NCBI GenBank assembly: GCA_963921825.1
Contig: OY997591.1
Location: 33,687,825-33,751,824 of the forward strand
Direction: 5' to 3'
Origin: Erodium maritimum
Taxonomy: Eukaryota > Streptophyta > Magnoliopsida > Geraniales > Geraniaceae
DNA: 64,000 nucleotides
A program made the position numbers and the translations under genes. The stretch's first letter is position 1. Each line of letters opens with the position of its first letter. The notes beneath the pieces are model-generated. The model saw only the letters and a program-made list of their open reading frames with translations, ran no database searches and was not told the DNA's origin. Below, in pieces: positions 1 through 9,590 of this stretch.

Positions 1-931
1 GAATCGAAGTCATTAATTTCAGCCTCCAAATCTTCAATCTCACGGTCTGCTCGACCAAAGACATCCTTATTCCAACGATTCAGGTCCGAACGCAAGCATC
101 GTAGTTTGTACCATAAGCAGTAGCTAGTCGAGTTTTGGTAGGAATAGGAAGCCCAAAAAAAGCGTACATCAGACCTGAATAGCCGATGATCCGTCCAAGC
201 GTTAATGAAACGCAACGGTTTTGGTCCCCAATTTACAACTGAGGAAGATAGAGTCAAGGGCCGGTGATCGGAGAGAGCACGAGGATGGCTTTGCTGCACC
301 AAATCACCGAAGCAATCCAAAACCGAGGGGGACACAAGAAAACGATCAATTAGTGACGCCTGAGATCCCCCACCATTCCAAGTGAAAGCATCTCCTATTA
401 AGTTCAAGTCTATCAATTCCATACCCTGCAAGAAATCAGAGAAGATAGCACAATCTGCAACTGAGGTAATAGTGTTCCGTCTCTCCTTAGAGAATAAAAC
501 CGAATTGAAGTCCCCTCCCATTATAAGATTATCACCCATGGACGATCTTTAAAGAATCAGTGCTTCCCAAGCCGTGCTATGAGCAGAGATAGTAGAAGGT
601 CCATATCCATTTAAAACCGAAACATCAATGCGAGATGGAAAAATAGAACCTGACCAGAGTAGAGCTGAAGCTAGAGGGCGAGAAGAGACATGATTAAAAA
701 CAGAGACCCTCCAAGCTGAGAGTAGACCACCTGATGCTCCTGCAGAAGGCATAAAAAGAAGTCCCATCCTTGAAACAAACCGCAATCTCGGAGGAAGCTA
801 GCAGTGATGTCGATGACTTTGGTTTCCTAAAGCAGAACAAATTCCGGACAAAGTCCAATAATGACTCGTCGTATGTCTCTCCTCTTATGAGGAGAGTTTG
901 CTCCTCTCACGTTCCATGAGAGGAGCCTCAT
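1..931 (-). pseudogene. LINE (L1-type) ORF2, endonuclease part, broken
   Basis: This is the N-terminal apurinic-type endonuclease (EEP fold) of a plant L1-like non-LTR retrotransposon ORF2, the enzyme that nicks target DNA to prime reverse transcription. It starts at the ATG at 931-929 with MRLLSWNVRG, the classic first strand of the fold. The GGDFN motif lies near 507-525 and the catalytic SDHR motif at 261-278. After it comes the usual linker (WNKDVFGRADREI) that precedes reverse transcriptase, and the frame then leaves the window. The copy is dead: codon 35 is an in-frame TAG (827-829) where the family usually has Gln before ETK, and the frame shifts between about 790 and 540. The start lies 3 bases after the ORF1 stop. 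Family assignment is secure; the exact lineage is not. Confidence 0.88.
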
Positions 932-934
932 GCC

Positions 935-2558
935 TCAGTGGGAAGAAGCGACAGAGACACCTCCACGAACAGGATCGAGAGCAGCCTCTAACAGCATAAG
1001 ATCCGAGAGATCAGCCTCAATGTTTTCAAATTGTTCCCTGACATCGCCGCCGGAAGCTAAAACTTCGAAACCAATACGTTTGACATGATTCCAGGTGGTC
1101 GGGACTGGAGACAGGAGCTTGGATGGGCCGGAGACACGAAAAGGTTTCGCGCGAACTCGAGCTTTCCGTTTGCCCGAAACAGAGGAGGTGTCTTGCGTTG
1201 CACGCAACCTAGACGCGTTTGCTTCCAAGGGTTTTTGGGTTGCAATTGGTACAACAGAAAGCCCAACAGAATCAGGGACAATCTCGGGAGAGCCAGACCC
1301 AAGGAAGGATTCTTCATAATCATTAAACCCTTGATTGGATAAGGGAGATCGATCCTCAACTGATAGACGATTTGAATTTTGAACGTCCTCTGTGCGCGTG
1401 GGATTACCATCGCGAGTGGGAGATTTGATCGGAGAAGCAGTCGTGTCTGAGACTGACTCTTCTGAAAAGGAAGCCACTGAGGGTACCGCCGGCCGAACCA
1501 CCGGAAGAGGAACAACGCTGGCTAAAACTGGTTCAATCCAAAGATTCAAGCTTGCATCACCAGGCTGAAAAGAGAAATTCATCGAAGATAAACGATCCTT
1601 GCGATGAATCAAGATGATCAAACCCTCAAACTCGTATCGAACTACTTGCAAAACTTCTCCCAAACCAGTTCCAATCTTCATGAAATTGTCGAAGCTCCAG
1701 CCCTGAATTGGGAGACCAGAGACCGAGACCAATTGGAAGAACCCAGTGAGAGTGAGAAGCTCTCCATTGGTACGTACAATGTCAAACCATGGATAGAGAA
1801 CAGACCAATCGTTCTCCTGTTTGGATGAAGAGATCATAAATATCCTCTTTCCAAAACTCTTGACTTGAAATTGCGAGAGGCCTGCAGATTCAAGAGCTTC
1901 CAACAATTGGGAGGAGGACAGATTGGTGTGAGCAATGCCAATCACACCAGAGGTTGCTGCAGATAATAAATCATTCACCACAATACCAGTAGAGACAGGA
2001 GAGGCGACTGGAACCTCAACTTTGACGGAAACAGGGGATCGCCAAGTCGAACGGGTTTTGCGAGATGGGTCGAACCAGGCAGGGACAACCAGTATCTTCC
2101 TTCCTGCAAAACGCTTACCATTTAAGACTAAAGCCATCTGCTGCCAATCAAGAGGCGAGGCACCGTGAGTGAAGCAGGATGGTCGACCAAAATTGACGGA
2201 ACGACGACTGAGAAAAAATTCCTGAGATGTTTCCATGAGCGGAGAACACCCGGTGGATCCAAAGTTCTTTGGCTGCTGGAGGAAGATTCGTGACAAAAAG
2301 CTTGCAAGGATCCTCCAGTCGATCGCGTGGAAGTGCCAGAGAAGAAGTCCCAGAGAAACCGCCGGTTCTGACAGGAGCAAAAATAACAGAGCGCGGATAA
2401 TTACCGGATTCGAAGCGATGAATCAAAGAAGAGACCCTGAGATTAGGATGACCAGAAGGGGAATCACCGCGCGACGGTGTAGATACTGATCGGTCGGAGA
2501 TTGTGCTCGGAGCCAGCGAGTCGTCGAAGTCCCCAAGAGAGAGAGTCATCCTTCTCAA
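935..2558 (-). pseudogene. LINE ORF1 (RRM-type RNA-binding protein), frameshifted
   Basis: This is the nucleic-acid-binding ORF1 protein of the same LINE. It begins at the ATG at 2558. An RRM starts with the RNP2-like strand KLFVTNLPP, but the frame shifts near 2235-2245, in the middle of the RRM. The domain resumes in the second frame with LNGKRFAGRKILVVPA, the usual last strand of plant LINE RRMs. A second conserved block follows (around 1700-1990, with WFDIVRTNGELL and LPIQGWSFDNFMKIG), as in plant LINE ORF1 proteins, then a low-complexity Ser/Pro tail. It ends at TGA 937-935. Without the shift the protein would be about 540 residues, normal for the family. The part from 2380 to 935 is still open for 481 codons, so decay is moderate. 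Confidence 0.85.
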
Positions 2559-2643
2559 AAATCAATAGTTTCGTCTTACATATTTTACCTATTAAATAGG
2601 TCAACACATTAATCCCATCTTATTTGTTGAACCAAAATTCCAA
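2559..2643. other. Short spacer between two LINE remnants
   Basis: This is AT-rich sequence upstream of the first LINE's ORF1 start, probably holding that element's 5' UTR and then host flank. I see no promoter motif or gene. Confidence 0.4.
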
Positions 2644-2660
2644 ACAAATCTAACACGGTT
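2644..2660. repeat. Target-site duplication, 3' side of ORF1-only LINE
   Basis: The 17 bases acaaatctaacacggtt match 4451-4467 (acaaatccaacacggtt) with one T/C difference. They abut the element's poly(A), which reads as a T run on this strand. Length and position are typical of target-primed reverse transcription. Confidence 0.85.
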
Positions 2661-4450
2661 TTTTTTATAAGCGAAATTTTTATTGAGCAAATGTTTTACA
2701 AGACTATATAACAAAGGAAGAAAAGATCCTGAAGACCTTTTTTTCAGACCATAATAGCTACATAGAGCAAAAACAAAACAAAATAAACTCAAGCAGGATG
2801 CAAACAAAAGCACCTTGCCTACATCTTATCCAGGTTCAAACAAATAAACCGGTTAGAGACCAGAACAAGGGTTAAAGCTTTTTCTGTAATCGGTTCAAGG
2901 TGATCCTCGTCCTTCCTACCCTCGAAGTCCTTCTCAATGAACTATTCGAGCGCCAAAGAACAAAGATCAACTGGCTTTTTCCCCACTTTCTTGCTATAAC
3001 TCCAATAACCCGAGCCATCTTTTTTCGCAACGTCAACAATAAAATGTCTCGAATTGTCCCTTTTATCACCAGAAGTCTTGGCTCTTTTCTGATATAAAAC
3101 AATTGGTGGAGCAATCAACTTCGACTATCCCTTCTTTGGGCGTCCACATCTCTTTGATTCACTCCTAGAAATCACGAGTTTTGACAATCAAAAGACTACC
3201 TTGAATCCCGACAACCGGGTTCGGTTCACCACCCCGAGGATGATCCTCCTCAGATGGACTACATTTGTCCTGGGCTACTAAACCCTAGCTCACAACAGAA
3301 ACAACCACGCCCAAATAAGTCCCAATCCATTTAAATACACCATCCAAACCTGGATCCTCACGGGCCAACACCTGGCTAGAAGAATGGGCCTTCTCGGATG
3401 GGCTTGGCACCGGCCCACCAACAGACGAGTCAGCCCCAACGTCTTCACCACGCATAGGAACAATGTCGTCATCGGTCCCATGATCTTCTCCTTATTGTGC
3501 AAGATTGACGCAATTAACATCATCAGTAGTTCAATCAAATTGGGACATGAAAGGGATTTCAGATTCAAAATTCAAAGCATCCGAAGAAATCGGAGGTGAG
3601 GTCGGACCACCGTCGGACAACGACAAAGCAACACAATCCACGGCTCCTCTTTCTCCATCACCACAGTCTGAACCAAAATGATCATGTTTCCCATCCATCT
3701 AAACTTCACTATCACCTTCAGGAATCTGAGCAGGGAAACGTACTCGTGCTCTGTTTTGAGAATTTCCATGAGTAGCTTCACGATGGTGGGTTCCAGGATG
3801 AGCCAAGGCTACAAAGAGCACATGACCCTTCACAATAACCCCATTTAGATTCGCAACAGCCTGAGAAGCTGCAACCATCGGCGAGAAGGAGACGAAGCCG
3901 AAGAAGTTCCCTCTCATGTTCGGGCGCATCAAAATAGAGCACTGTGAGACCTCACCAAAAATGTTGAAGAGCTTACTTACCCAATCCTCCGTGGATCCAT
4001 ATGGGATATTACAGACAGAGACATCGATAATCAACGGAGCGACGTTCTCTGACGTTGAAGATTTATAAATTTCCTTGGTTTGAGCCTCCATGGGTTCCTT
4101 GACGGGTTTTAATTTACCTGCAACGGCCCGAGCTTGGGTTGAGATGGGCAAAGATCCTCCCTCAACCCATACTGGACCTATCTTCCCTATCCCGTGCTTG
4201 CAGATTGAGGAGTAATGGCGTCAGGGCCTTGCTTCCTTTTCTGTTCACGCCGTCTCCGATTACGTCGAGTGTTCCGAGGACCACCACCAGGCTTGGACTC
4301 AGCCGGACGAGCAAGCTTGGATTCAGTCAACATATGACCATACTCACCATATAGAGAAATCAAGGTAAAGCAAAAGATGGAGAAAGGAAGAGGTTACTTT
4401 ATAGTTCGGTATAGTATATCAGAATTGACAAAAAAATGGAATTTTTTTAT
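2661..4450 (-). mobile_element. Short LINE copy carrying ORF1 but no ORF2
   Basis: A 1.79-kb insertion is bounded by a 16/17-match target duplication. Read on the minus strand it has a short 5' leader, an ORF1-like coding region (4333 to 2820), then a 3' UTR ending in AATAAAAATTTCGC TTAT and a short A tail at 2661-2666. There is no room for the endonuclease/reverse transcriptase ORF, so it was mobilised in trans or arose from an internally deleted RNA. The one-base difference in the duplication suggests a fairly recent insertion. Boundaries are read directly; the mechanism is inferred from family knowledge. Confidence 0.75.
2820..4333 (-). pseudogene. LINE ORF1-like RRM protein, frameshifted
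   Basis: The start ATG at 4333-4331 opens a basic N-terminus with NTRRNRRRREQKRKQGPD, like plant LINE ORF1 heads. Stops near 4185-4190 break the frame. It resumes at about 4151 and includes an RRM with RNP2 DVSVCNIP, RNP1 GNFFGFVSF and a last strand VIVKGHVLFVALA. After further shifts come a CGRPKK basic motif (around 3140) and a tail ending at TAG 2822-2820. It sits directly upstream of a LINE 3' UTR, so ORF1 of a LINE is the best reading. A captured host RRM gene is a weaker alternative. Several frame breaks make it a pseudogene. Confidence 0.65.
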
Positions 4451-4467
4451 ACAAATCCAACACGGTT
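4451..4467. repeat. Target-site duplication, 5' side of ORF1-only LINE
   Basis: This is the partner of 2644-2660 with one mismatch. It marks the 5' end of the inserted element. Confidence 0.85.
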
Positions 4468-4985
4468 ACAAAAAAAAACATGAAAAAAGATTGTGCAAGA
4501 AAGCTACACATGTGGGATGTAGTAAGCCTCACAAGGCAGTATCTTACCGTAAAGAAATATAGTAATCATTGAGTTATTTTGTTAAACTGCATATCAATGT
4601 TTCTTCTATACTATTTTCTAGCTATCTTCCAAGAGATTGGAAAAATATGTGTACGAATAACAACACGCCACAAAGAAAAGACAGATTAAATATTAGGAAT
4701 CTATAATTTCTCTTACCCATCAGCACGCCTGAAAAAATATATTTGATAATAATTGAAAAATGAAGTAGTAACTGTTCACTGGATTATAACTTGGAGACCT
4801 ATTCTTTGTGATAATACAGTTAAATTATCTTGCTTTCACAATTGGTTCAACCCTATGCAGTACAAACACAAAAAATATCAAGTTGGAATACCTATTGCCA
4901 ATACCGAAAAGAGTTGCGGAATCATACTTTAAATTCTACATACCTATATAGCTTTTTCCAAACCGTTCTAAAGAACCCCTAGAGG
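4468..4985. other. AT-rich spacer, nothing recognised
   Basis: About 0.5 kb of AT-rich sequence without a convincing reading frame, RNA gene or repeat. Confidence 0.5.
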
Positions 4986-5690
4986 AAGGGCTGAGCATGA
5001 TTGGATGACAATGCAATTTATCCTCAATGGAATTCAACTCTCCTCTCAACAAGATATTCTCATTTGGGCTGGGGATTCTAAAGGCTTCTCAGTATCAAGG
5101 ATATATACACTTCTCCAGCAACAAGGATCCAATTCTACAACTGAGTTCAACTGGTCTAAGACTCTTTGGCTGCCTGGAATTCCCCCTAAGATCACTGCCT
5201 TCTGCTGGCTTGCTTGCCATGAAGATATACCAACCAATTGTTTCCTAGAAGCTAGAGGTATGCCTCTCAATATGGATGACCTTCTTTGCAAAGTCTGCAA
5301 CTGGGATTTTGAGGATGGACCACATGTTCTCCTGCATTGTGAAAGGGCTTGGCTGGTTTGGTCTCTGGTTCTATCTTGGTGGGGGGTTGAATGGGTTATT
5401 CCTGGCAATATTCAATCCCTCCTCTCCATATGGCCCTCCTTGATCTCAAGATTCAAAATTTCCTCTTGGTGCAACCTGGCTCAACTCACTTGCTGGAAAA
5501 TATGGCTTGCTAGAAATGATCTAATCTTCAATGGGGTCATCCTTTCCCCCTTCTCTTATCTTTGACAAAATTGTTATTCAGGCTTATAGCTGGGAGCTGG
5601 CTTCTTTCATAAGAAAGGGACTCTTCTTTCCCTTTCTTACCTGCTCTCATTTGGTGGAGGGGATTGGCTTTATCCAGTGGTGATCGCACT
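4986..5690 (+). pseudogene. LINE ORF2 C-terminal zinc-binding region (zf-RVT)
   Basis: This is the 3' remnant of a plant L1-like ORF2, the zinc-binding domain that follows reverse transcriptase. Conserved features in order are ILIWAGDSKGFSVSRIY, then W..P PKITAFCWLACHEDIPT, the Cys pair LLCKVCNWD, the His/Cys part GPHVLLHCERAWLVW and the tail CWKIWLARNDLIFNG. The frame stays open from 5005 to 5562; a shift near 5565 then puts DKIVIQAYSWELASF into another frame. Endonuclease and RT are absent, so the copy is 5'-truncated, as LINEs commonly are. Strand and content differ from the two LINE remnants upstream, so this is an independent insertion. Confidence 0.88.
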
Positions 5691-5693
5691 CTT

Positions 5694-5718
5694 GGGGGGG
5701 GGGGGGGGGGGGGGGGGG
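5694..5718. repeat. Uninterrupted run of 25 G
   Basis: A G homopolymer near the 3' end of the LINE remnant. A similar 26-G run lies at 29645-29670, also in LINE-derived sequence. It could form a G-quadruplex, and its exact length may be a sequencing estimate. Confidence 0.8.
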
Positions 5719-6842
5719 TTGGTTGGGTTTGGGTACTATTGTGAGTTTTAGTAAGGTTCTCTGGCTTGGTCTGTCCTTTCTCTTGTGTGTGGGTTCTTCT
5801 GTTTCTTTCTCCTACCCCTCTTCTCTCTTGTCTGTTTGGGTAGCTTTCATTAGGATGAGAGTCTTGTGTTTGCTCTTTTGTTCTTGTCTTTTGCAGATTC
5901 AACTTTCAGCTTTCAACCTCTATTTGTAACTTGGACAGCACGCAACCAACTCCAGTGCAATCTCTCTTTGAGGCTTACAGATTTCTCCATTCAACATCCT
6001 CCTACACTCGATCATTCAACTTTCAACCACCAAGGAGCTGCAATTCGAGTCATCCTCCACTCAGATTTATCACTCTGTTCTCTCCTCAGAATCTGCAGAT
6101 CCATTTTAGATTGCTGCATTTCCTCATTTCCTCTTTATCTCCCTCTCAGCATGCACAAATCGATAGCATGCTCAAGCGTCCAGCAAATCCATACCAGGAT
6201 CAAGACTTCTACAATCCAAATCACGTATTGCAAACTCATCTCAAGGTTCTTTCTTTAAAGGCTATTCTCAACTCATTACTTGGGACTCAAGTTTCACTTT
6301 TATACCTTAGAAGATCAAGCCAAGCAAGTAACTCCCCGGGGCACTCAAAACAAGCAACTTCCTCTTCATTTCCAAGTGGCATTTGCATATCATTTTGTAA
6401 TATTATCTAGGTTTCATTTTACTACCTTTAGTTCTCCCTCCTCCTTTCCCTTAAAATCAACATATGATTGATTGGGGGATGGAGTTGGTTTGTTCTTTGT
6501 ATCCTCTTTCTCCTCAAGAGGATACATAGTGACATAGACGACAGAAAGGTTATAATCGATAGGGTCGATTCGTAATGCAGTGTTAGGCAATACTAAAGTA
6601 TCTTTAGTTGCCGCTTATGTCGGATCAAGTGAAATGGGATTTTATGTTGATATACCGACATGCATAAACCTAAGGGCCATACTGGAGGATGAAACTCATT
6701 AACACATTTATGGAGAATGGCCAAAAGGGAAATTGCCTCGGGATATGACCGAAACTGGGTTTTGTGTCATATTCCCATAAGTATTTAGGACATTAAGGAT
6801 CAAGATAAGGCTTGGAGTATTGGGATTGATTGCGTCTGATAA
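5719..6842. other. Non-coding stretch, probably LINE 3' tail plus host DNA
   Basis: Pyrimidine-rich sequence with T/C-biased open frames (for example 5931-6410) that lack any recognisable domain. The first part may be the 3' UTR of the preceding LINE. No boundary or duplication was found, so this is inference only. Confidence 0.35.
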
Positions 6843-7500
6843 TGTTGGACATATCTTGTATAGAAGACGTGGAGGCGATGAGCATGTCATGGGACCTCGT
6901 CGGGAAATGGCCACGAGCCATCACCCATGAGGCCCATGGGCGGCCCATGCCACCTAAAGCCCATGGAACTAGTTAATTAAGACTTAATTAATTACATTCC
7001 AATCAACCAAGAATAGATTAAGGTGTTGGTGATTCACAACCAACTCCCGTCTAACGCCATGTTTATCATCGGGGTTGTCTTATTTACACCATGCGTATCT
7101 CCATGCTTGTCCTATACTATTAGTTTATTAGTTTGAAGGGATTTACTTATTTAATTCATCCTTTTCAAACATAATAGACACAAGACTCAAAATAGCAAGA
7201 CAACACTTCTTCCTCCTCTCCCCAATATTTCGGCCAACATAGCTCATCTCCCCATTTTTGTGTTCTTGAGTCCTCTAATCTTAGAAATATGTGGATTTGA
7301 TTCCTAGGAGGATATGTAGGCATCCTAGAGACTCAAGCCAGATCATTCCGCACCCGGTGTTCTTGATTTGGTATGAAAATGCTGATTTTTTGTCTTGTGA
7401 TTCTAATTTTTGCTAGTTGTTTCATAGATGACATGTTCTCTTGGTTTTAGTTATTTTTCTGTTATGATTGTATGTTCATACCATCCAACGAGACCCAACA
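6843..7500 (+). repeat. 5' LTR of an LTR element (tRNA-iMet type)
   Basis: A 658-bp LTR with short inverted termini: it begins TGTTGG and ends CCAACA, two bases before a primer-binding site. No second copy of this LTR is seen in the window, so the 3' half of the element is lost or outside. The 5 bases before it are GATAA. The end points are inferred from the terminal inverted repeat and the primer site. Confidence 0.65.
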
Positions 7501-7501
7501 G

Positions 7502-7513
7502 TGGTATCAGAGC
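7502..7513 (+). other. Primer-binding site (initiator tRNA-Met)
   Basis: TGGTATCAGAGC is complementary to the 3' end of plant initiator tRNA-Met. It primes minus-strand DNA synthesis and lies immediately after the LTR. Confidence 0.85.
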
Positions 7514-9464
7514 GTGGTACCTCCGGGATTCACAAAAGTTTTGGTTTTGTGCTTGTACTTTCGGTTTTGGCATGTTGTTTTGCAAAATTGTTTGATACCA
7601 TGTTCTAATTTATTGCTTGTGGGATTATTGCATGAAAACTGTAATTATGAAAATTTATTCAAATATGATTTTTTTTTTGAAAAGTTTGATTTTTCAGGTC
7701 TCGAGAGCGGGGCTCTTGGGGAGCCGAACCCAAGAACGAATGGGGCTCCGTTGGATGGAGCTAGGTCGAGCATGACCATTGGATGGTCGAAATGTCGAGC
7801 CAAACCGTTTAGGTATTCATCAAAAATCAATTGTTCAAAAGTTTCAATTTTAAACGGTTTCGATAAACTGAGCATTTAAAGTTTTTGGGGTAATTCCACC
7901 TTAGTACCCTGAATCTTTCATATTTCATTTAGAATACCCTAAATATTTTTTGTATCACCTTAGTAACCTAAACTTTCATTAATGCATTTAAAGTAACCTA
8001 AATCTTTTTGTATACCACCTCAGTACCCTAAACTTTCATTAATTCCATTTTAGTACCCATTGTTAACTTTCCATCTGATTCTCCATCCAAAACAAGTAAA
8101 ATGGCCATAAAACTCTTCACTAACAACCAAAATTAGGGTAAAGTTAACGGTAGGTACTAAAATAGAATTAATGAAAGTTTAGGGTATTGAGGTGACACAA
8201 AAAAGATTTAAGGTACTATAAATAAATTAATTAAAGTCTAGAGTACTGAGGTGACACAAAAAATATTTAGGGTACTCTATATGAAATATGAAAGATTTAG
8301 GGTACTAAGGTAGAATTATCCCTAAAATTTTCGAAACTTGGCTATAAAAAAAAAACGAAAAATAACATTTTGTGTGATAACATGCTTTAATGATAAAATC
8401 TTGTGTGATTTGATGTTGGCATGGTTCACATAATAGGCCCATGCTCATTTTAATTATTTATCGCTTTTCACAGCCTGCGAGTCGTTAGTGTTAGCGTGTA
8501 TTTATTTATCAAGGTGTGTTCGTCGTACCACTTATTTTTAATATCTATGTTTCCCGGCCTACGAGTCGTGTATTCAATTTTAATATTTTTCTCAAGACAA
8601 AGAAAGGGGGATAAAGATCAACTGATAGCTTTTTGGGTCTCGGCATCCGCTTGGAATCGGTTGAGCTCAAGAAGCGAGCGGGAGTTAGTTTAGGGGCTAT
8701 TATGTGCACATTTATCGCTTTATGCTTGATTTAGTTTGGCATGCGTAATTCTGAATGTATGATTAGAATTGCATGCTTAACTTCATTTAGCGAGCATATC
8801 ACCTCATATGCAAAGATAAAATTGGAATTTTAATCCTTGTTTGTGAGCCCTTAGAACCGTCATTGCATTAGATGTAGTTGACGGGTTTGAATGAAGAATT
8901 ACATTGGATGTAACTGGAGGCATCATTACATTTGGAATGTAGTTGATGTTCTCATTGCATCTAGGATGTGCCTAGGTTTTAAAGACATGTGTACAAGTAA
9001 AAATGGGTAATGTTCGATACCTCCCAATTATCAACACCTTACTACCTCCATGTCCTATGGGTTTCGTGCGCCTTAGCGGAGCTTCCATGGGAAAGCGGGG
9101 TAGTAGGGCTGGATGACATATGTGGGTGTCGTGCGCCTTAACGGAGCACCTACATAGTGGCGGGTCATAGTTGAAAATTGGTGGACCCGACTACGATTCT
9201 CAACCAGGGTTGAGCTACGGTATCAGATAGGGCAAGCGGTGTACATATGTACATACCCTAGACAAGAGTCACATTGGATGTGATTGGAGGGGGTTCTACC
9301 TACATAGATCGATTAAGTGATGAGCCTTCGTTTAGCTTGATCGAGTGAATCAAGAATCTTGGTTTTAGATTTTAAAAGTTTAGAATTGATTGGTTGGTGT
9401 TTTAACTAGACCTTCATAAACTTTATTCAGTTTACTAATTGAATTTTGTTTTTGTGTAGATCAA
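7514..9464 (+). other. Long untranslated leader of the same element
   Basis: About 1.95 kb lies between primer site and gag start, lengthened by a foldback element at 7882-8327. The rest has imperfect direct repeats (tacattggatgta-type words at 8860-8970, and a gtgcgcctta-cggagc word twice at 9067-9150). No coding frame is convincing. A splice-acceptor-like tttgtgtag stands just before the gag ATG. Confidence 0.5.
7882..8327. mobile_element. Foldback (MITE-like) element, almost fully palindromic
   Basis: The two arms are inverted copies. The left arm (ggggtaattccacc, ttagtaccct, ctttcatatttcat) is matched in reverse by the right arm (atgaaatatgaaag, agggtactaagg, tagaattatccc). The arms run for roughly 200 bp each around a short centre near 8095-8125. 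Within each arm the word 'stacctaaactttcattaat' recurs two or three times. It has no coding capacity. The superfamily is not certain; long-TIR Mutator-like foldbacks look like this. It sits inside the leader of the LTR element. Confidence 0.78.
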
Positions 9465-9590
9465 ATGGCAAGTACTTCAGCGAAAAACAATAGTTTGTCA
9501 TTGAAAACCACGTTTGACAATGTAAAATTCAATGGAATAATCTATCTAGACTGGGACAGAAACTTGAAGATAGTCTGTAAATATGAACGC
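9465..9590 (+). pseudogene. Copia-type gag, first 42 codons only
   Basis: The ATG at 9465 begins MASTSAKNN, followed by KFNGIIYLDWDRNLKIV. This matches the tryptophan-containing N-terminal motif (F.G.NF.DW.R.L.IV) of plant Copia gag proteins. The frame is cut after 42 codons by insertion of a solo LTR. The sequence beyond the second duplication does not obviously resume gag, so the downstream part was probably lost or had diverged before. The tRNA-iMet primer site and this gag together point to a Copia element. Confidence 0.6.

Noticed and set aside
1085..1342. Plus-strand frames opposite the LINE ORF1
   Set aside because: Antisense shadows of the minus-strand ORF1; no independent support.
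5931..6410. 159-codon and 130-codon frames
   Set aside because: Overlapping frames in pyrimidine-rich DNA, without domain, start context or codon-use support.
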